DNA of 64,000 nt from Natrinema marinum (GTDB lineage Archaea > Halobacteriota > Halobacteria > Halobacteriales > Natrialbaceae): contig NZ_CP100763.1 of NCBI RefSeq assembly GCF_024296685.1, forward strand, positions 2,480,001 through 2,544,000. Reading direction: 5' to 3'. The notes beneath the pieces are model-generated. The model saw only the letters and a program-made list of their open reading frames with translations, was not told the origin of the DNA and searched no databases. Below, piece by piece: positions 60,282 to 64,000 of the stretch. A program made the translations under genes and the position numbers. The stretch's first letter is position 1, and each line of letters begins with the position of its first letter.

Positions 60282-60351
60282 AGCGGCGCGGTTCGAGTGA
60301 CGGTCGAGAACGGCGAGGCGGTCTAGTGTGAACTCGAGCCGGTGAGGCGAA

Positions 60352-61284
60352 CTACTGCGATCTCGAGGGTGATCCGCCCGTCGTCCGATAGAGATGTTCG
60401 CGACGGTAGAGAACGGGTGCCGTGACGAACGCGGCGCCGAGCAGGCCGAGCGCGCCGCTCCCGCCTGCCAGCGAGAAGGGGCCGGAGAGCGTGACGGCGG
60501 CCAGCGACGCGAGCAGAAGCGCCGCGACGACGGTTCTGACGGTCAGAACCCGATCCGAGCGGATCGGGCCGCGGCCCTCGCCCACCTGCCGCGCGACGAC
60601 GGCGAGTTGCCAGCCGGCGAACGCGCCGAGTGACGTGCCGAACAGGAGGACGGCGTCGGGCGTCAACTCGGAGACGACGAGGGCGGCGACGGCGAGGGCG
60701 ACTGCGAGACCGAACGCGAGCGTGCCGCGGTGGCCCCGCGAGCGGTCGAGAAGCGCGGACGCGAGGGCCAGAAACACCAGTCCAGCGGTGACGCCGGCGA
60801 CCACATCGGCCAGATAGTGGACGCCGAGCGCGACGCGGGAGAAACAAACGAGCGTTACCGTCACCGCGGCCCCGGCGTACCGACGCCTGGGCGTGCTGAC
60901 CGACCAGTACTGGGCCAGGCTCAGATAGACGACCGTCGACATCAGCGCGTGGCCGCTCGGAAACCCGTAACCGGTCGCCGTCGCCGTCGCCTCGTACAGC
61001 GGCCGGGCGACCGTCGGCAGCGTGCCGATCTCTACGAGCACGCGTTCCGGCCGCGGGAGCGCGAAGAAGGCTTTCAGGCCCGTGATGAGCGAGAGGCCGG
61101 AGAGAGTGAGCCCGAGAACGGCGGCGGCCTCGTCGCGATCCGACGTGTCCGTCCAGTAGACGGCACTGACGAGCAAGCCGAGAAACCAGACGTCGCCGAG
61201 CTGGGTGACGACGCCGAACAGGATCACGCTCCACTCGGGCGCGACCTCTCGGAAGGCGTCGAACCAGCCGATCCCGCGAGACAT
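60352..61284 (-). CDS. PAP2-family membrane phosphatase
   Basis: 310 residues with about eight helices. The three PAP2 active-site motifs are present: KAFFALPRPE (KxxxxxxRP, ~71-80), GFPSGHALMST (PSGH, ~107-117) and CFSRVALGVHYLADVVAG (SRxxxxxHxxxD, ~147-164). It dephosphorylates lipid phosphates, such as isoprenyl pyrophosphates or phosphatidic acid, at the outer membrane face. The C-terminal half adds further helices of unknown role. Single gene. Confidence 0.92.
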   Translation of the reverse strand: MSRGIGWFDAFREVAPEWSVILFGVVTQLGDVWFLGLLVSAVYWTDTSDRDEAAAVLGLTLSGLSLITGLKAFFALPRPERVLVEIGTLPTVARPLYEATATATGYGFPSGHALMSTVVYLSLAQYWSVSTPRRRYAGAAVTVTLVCFSRVALGVHYLADVVAGVTAGLVFLALASALLDRSRGHRGTLAFGLAVALAVAALVVSELTPDAVLLFGTSLGAFAGWQLAVVARQVGEGRGPIRSDRVLTVRTVVAALLLASLAAVTLSGPFSLAGGSGALGLLGAAFVTAPVLYRREHLYRTTGGSPSRSQ

Positions 61285-61468
61285 AGTTCACGGTAGGGAC
61301 GACGAGATACATAAGCGATTCCGCTGACGGTACAGGGGACAGCGTCTCGCCTCGAGCGGGAGCCTCGGGAGCCGGTACCGCCTTGGGCGCGTCAGGTACC
61401 TCTCGAGTCGACGCCGATTCAGCGCCGATTCGCAGCGCTCAAGACGCTCCCTTCCGTGGCCGACGGTA

Positions 61469-62131
61469 GTGGTTCGAGACATCGTCGGCGTGTTGCTCGG
61501 GGACCCGTTCGCCGTGATGAACACGATCGGGCTGGTCGCGTTCGCGCTGGTCGGCGCGACGAAGGCGATCCGCGAGGAGTTCGATCTGTTCGGCGTCGCC
61601 GTCGTCGGGCTGACGACGGCCTTCGCCGGTGGAGCTACCCGAGACGTCCTCGTCGGGCGTATGCCCCTGGCGCTCCGGTCGACGGGCGAAGTGACCCTCG
61701 GCGTGCTCGGCGTCTGCCTAGCGGTCGGGCTGAACGTCGCGCTGGCTCGCCCGGACGAGCACCCGATCGCACAGCTCTCCGACGCCGTCGGACTCGCCGC
61801 GTTCACTACCGCAGGGGCGATCGTCGCGACTGCCGCCGGGACCTCGGGCTTCGGCGTCGTCGCCATCGCCACGATCAACGCGGTCGGGGGCGGCGCGTTC
61901 GCGGACATCCTCCTGAACCGGTCGCCGTTCGTCCTGCTCGAGGACTTCTATGCCAGCTGTGCGGTTCTGGGCGGAGCCACCTATTGGCTCGCGACGACCG
62001 TCGGCGTGACGGGGAGTTCCGCCGCGGCGGCGTGCGCCCTCGTGACGATCGGAACGCGACTGGCCGCGGTCACGTACGGCTGGCGGCTGCCGACGGCGCA
62101 ACTGCGCGGACCGGCGCACGACGGGACCTAA
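61469..62131 (+). CDS. TRIC-type cation channel family protein (UPF0126)
   Basis: 220 residues; six or seven helices arranged as two related halves. The repeat signature appears twice: GGATRDVLVGRMPLAL (~53-68) and GGGAFADILLNRSPFVL (~139-155). Prokaryotic UPF0126 proteins form trimeric potassium/monovalent cation channels homologous to animal TRIC. Starts from an ATG at 61469 with MVRDIVGVLLGDPFAVMNTI. Downstream lies the interrupted membrane protein gene on the same strand. Confidence 0.9.
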   Translation: MVRDIVGVLLGDPFAVMNTIGLVAFALVGATKAIREEFDLFGVAVVGLTTAFAGGATRDVLVGRMPLALRSTGEVTLGVLGVCLAVGLNVALARPDEHPIAQLSDAVGLAAFTTAGAIVATAAGTSGFGVVAIATINAVGGGAFADILLNRSPFVLLEDFYASCAVLGGATYWLATTVGVTGSSAAAACALVTIGTRLAAVTYGWRLPTAQLRGPAHDGT

Positions 62132-62197
62132 GGTCGCTCGAGCGGGAGTCGAACGGCCGCCACGAACGTTTATTATAGCTGTCAAACAGGTCGGACT

Positions 62198-62650
62198 ATG
62201 GGCATCCGAAGCGCCATCGTCGGCGAACCGCGACCGCGATGGACCGTCGCGGTACTCGCGGTCGGGATCTCGCTTTCGGCGACCGTACTCTTTCTAATGG
62301 AGTACGACTGAGTCCTCGGCGCATCGGTGTTGCTTCCAGCGGTGTCGATCGCGTTCTACGCGGGGTGGACGCGCGCCGGCGCGCTCGCCGGGCTGGGGGC
62401 CGTCTTTCTCACCGTGCTCTGGCGGTTCGTCGTTCCGCCGTTCGTGGGTTACCTCCGGTGGTCGGCAGACACGCGATACACGCCGCCCCGAATCCTCGGC
62501 TACAAGCGTTCTCCGGGCGGCGAACTGCTCGAGGGGATCACCCACGGCCCCGTCTACGCCCTCCTGATCGCGGTCGTCCTCGGTGGCCTCGCCTACCTCG
62601 GGGGAGCGACGATTCGACGGGTCGCTCGCCAGCGGAGAGCGAAGCGCTAA
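62198..62650 (+). pseudogene. Small membrane protein gene interrupted by an in-frame TGA
   Basis: ATG at 62198 opens a 37-codon frame (MGIRSAIVGEPRPRWTVAVL, then ending MEYD) stopped by TGA at 62309-62311. The same frame continues after the stop without interruption to 62650, giving VLGASVLLPAVSIAFYAGWT, three more hydrophobic helices (for example GALAGLGAVFLTVLW), then an Arg-rich C-terminus. Joined, the two parts make one ~150-residue protein with helices spaced evenly, which suggests a single gene hit by a nonsense mutation (for example GGA to TGA). Alternatively, a second protein starts at a GTG or TTG at 62324-62327. Confidence 0.55.
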
Positions 62651-62733
62651 CGCGTGTCCCACGTTCCGTCGGTCCCACAACGGAACGGCGAACCGAACGG
62701 GCGGCGCGCTGACCGACGCCGACGCCACAAGAA

Positions 62734-62742
62734 CATATTTGG
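62734..62742 (+). promoter_or_regulatory. Putative TATA box of trpB
   Basis: CATATTTGG, centred ~30 bp before the trpB ATG (62768). This places the transcription start close to the start codon, so trpB probably has its own nearly leaderless transcript. Confidence 0.5.
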
Positions 62743-62767
62743 CAGTGAGCGCGCAATCCACCGGCGT

Positions 62768-63919
62768 ATGTCCAACGGAGAGTTCGAAGGGTACGGTGGG
62801 CGACACGTTCCGGAACCGCTTCGGGAACCGCTCGAGCAACTGGCGGCCGCGTACGACGAGGTCGCGAACACCGAGGAGTTCCAGTCGGAGTTACGCGGTC
62901 TGCTCGAGGAGTTCGCGGGCCGGCCGAGTCCGCTGTACTACGCGCGCAATCTGAGTGAGCGCTACGGCGCGGAGATCTACCTCAAACGCGAGGACCTGCT
63001 CCACGGCGGCGCACACAAGATCAACAACTGTCTCGGGCAGGCCCTGCTGGCGAAGCAGGCCGGCCGCGACCGGCTCATCGCCGAGACCGGAGCGGGCCAA
63101 CACGGTACGGCGACCGCGATGGTCGGTGCCTTACTCGGCCTCGACACGGAGATCTACATGGGGAAAAAAGACGTCGAGCGCCAGGAGATGAACGTCTTCC
63201 GCATGCGGCTGATGGGCGCGGAGGTCAACGAGGTCACCCGCGGCGACGAGGGCCTGGCCGACGCCGTCGACGCGGCGCTCGAGGACTTCGCCCAGAACGT
63301 CGAGCACACCCACTACCTGGTGGGCAGCGTCGTCGGCCCCGACCCGTTCCCGCGGATGGTCAGGGACTTCCAGAGCGTCATCGGCCGCGAAGCCCGCGAA
63401 CAAATCCAGGAGCGGACGGGCGATCTGCCCGACGCCGCGGTCGCCTGCGTCGGCGGCGGCTCGAACGCGATCGGGCTCTTCCACGCCTTCCGCGACGACG
63501 ATGTCGACTTCTTCGGCGCCGAGGGCGGCGGCGAGGGCTCGGACTCGAGTCGCCACGCCGCCCCGCTCGCGAAGGGGACCGACGACGTGATCCACGGGAT
63601 GAAAACGCGAGTCATCGACGAGGACGTGGAGGTACACTCCGTCTCCGCGGGCCTGGACTACCCCGGCGTCGGCCCCGAACACGCCATGTACCGGGCCGTC
63701 GGTCGCTGCGAGTACACCGGCGTCACCGACGACGAGGCGCTCGCGGCCTTCCGCGAACTCAGCGAGACGGAGGGGATCATTCCGGCGCTCGAGTCCAGCC
63801 ACGCGATCGCCCGCGCGATCGAACTCGCGGAGGCGGGCGAGCACGATACCATCCTCGTGAACCTCTCGGGCCGGGGCGACAAGGACATGGAGACTGCCGC
63901 CGCGAAGTTCGACCTCTGA
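62768..63919 (+). CDS. trpB: Tryptophan synthase beta chain (TrpB1)
   Basis: 383 residues from [16 protein letters not shown] (ATG 62768). The PLP Lys lies in [14 protein letters not shown] (Lys ~87), the Glu and loop in [12 protein letters not shown], and the Gly-rich phosphate loop in [25 protein letters not shown] and NLSGRGDKD follow. The sequence is TrpB1-type, normally found with TrpA, yet no trpA or trpC is in view: upstream is the interrupted membrane gene and downstream a convergent gene. It makes tryptophan from indole and serine. Confidence 0.95.
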   Translation: MSNGEFEGYGGRHVPEPLREPLEQLAAAYDEVANTEEFQSELRGLLEEFAGRPSPLYYARNLSERYGAEIYLKREDLLHGGAHKINNCLGQALLAKQAGRDRLIAETGAGQHGTATAMVGALLGLDTEIYMGKKDVERQEMNVFRMRLMGAEVNEVTRGDEGLADAVDAALEDFAQNVEHTHYLVGSVVGPDPFPRMVRDFQSVIGREAREQIQERTGDLPDAAVACVGGGSNAIGLFHAFRDDDVDFFGAEGGGEGSDSSRHAAPLAKGTDDVIHGMKTRVIDEDVEVHSVSAGLDYPGVGPEHAMYRAVGRCEYTGVTDDEALAAFRELSETEGIIPALESSHAIARAIELAEAGEHDTILVNLSGRGDKDMETAAAKFDL

Positions 63920-63960
63920 GCGGGGCCTCCGGCATCGAGCGCGGGTCGGCGCGTCCCGGT

Positions 63961-64000
63961 CTAGCCCTCGAGGTGCGCCCGGACGCGCTCTGCCACCGCC
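63961..64000 (-). CDS. C-terminal end of a minus-strand gene, cut by window edge
   Basis: Thirteen codons ending in TAG (complement of 63961-63963), with the product ending AVAERVRAHLEG. The sequence has a haloarchaeal helical character and is convergent with trpB. Too short to identify. Confidence 0.4.
   Translation of the reverse strand, partial: AVAERVRAHLEG

Noticed and set aside
62198-62311. Selenocysteine or TGA readthrough as explanation for the interrupted membrane gene
   Set aside because: Haloarchaea are not known to use selenocysteine and no stem-loop of the needed kind is evident. A nonsense mutation or two separate starts is simpler.
1-64000. CRISPR arrays, tRNA or rRNA genes, insertion sequences, integrases
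   Set aside because: Reading through the window showed no regularly spaced repeats, no tRNA T-loop-like consensus with cloverleaf context, and no transposase or integrase motifs.

Overview
The window is GC-rich, densely packed DNA from an extremely halophilic archaeon (class Halobacteria). The proteins are strongly acidic, stop/start overlaps of the ATGA type are frequent, and the information genes (aIF2-gamma, Rpo7, Spt4, S6e) and the archaellum are archaeal. Several small proteins belong to families I know only from haloarchaea. A member of the Natrialbales is my best guess, but sequence alone does not settle this. I see no tRNA, rRNA, CRISPR array, insertion sequence or integrase, so most of the window is ordinary chromosome with a few accessory-looking patches.

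Layout. 1-4.8 kb: the 5' part of an RND/MMPL transporter, a small membrane protein, and the aIF2-gamma / PIN / Rpo7 / Spt4 / dephospho-CoA kinase operon (minus strand). 5-12.4 kb: a DUF5787-like protein with nuclease-like motifs, a PhnP-like hydrolase, a degenerate nucleotidyltransferase, an AAA ATPase with an Asp/His tail, three universal stress proteins, a GNAT enzyme and a DHH phosphoesterase. 12.8-24 kb: a membrane protein, then the archaellum locus. Two tandem archaellins and a linked unknown protein lie on the minus strand. They are divergent from FlaCE-FlaF-FlaG-FlaH-FlaI-FlaJ-FlaD, which is followed by a PadR-type regulator. 24-29.8 kb: ribosomal protein S6e, small membrane proteins, a beta-CASP ribonuclease-like protein, a MaoC hydratase and a zinc-ribbon membrane protein.

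30-36.7 kb holds the most unusual block: zinc-ribbon/FHA protein, VWA protein, Ser/Thr kinase-FHA, PP2C phosphatase-FHA and a second kinase-FHA, all on one strand, the last three tightly spaced. It has the component logic of a phosphorylation triad (VWA + PP2C + kinase, as in bacterial TerY-P), but no Ter genes are present and there are four FHA domains. Both kinases have changed DFG motifs, and the three enzyme-linked FHA domains share the same insertion. The divergent zinc-ribbon membrane protein may be the membrane-side partner.

36.8-64 kb: metabolic and housekeeping genes (luciferase-like oxidoreductase, aconitase, dUTPase, 6-phosphogluconate dehydrogenase, tryptophan synthase beta chain). 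Also here are a sensor kinase and HalOD1 protein, a tandem Tat-exported/cytoplasmic paralogue pair, a PD-(D/E)XK-like protein, an MFS transporter, a P1B-type ATPase lacking the expected metal-binding cysteines, a sulfatase-fold enzyme with Thr in place of the catalytic Cys/Ser, a PAP2 phosphatase, a TRIC-type channel and a membrane protein gene cut by an in-frame TGA.
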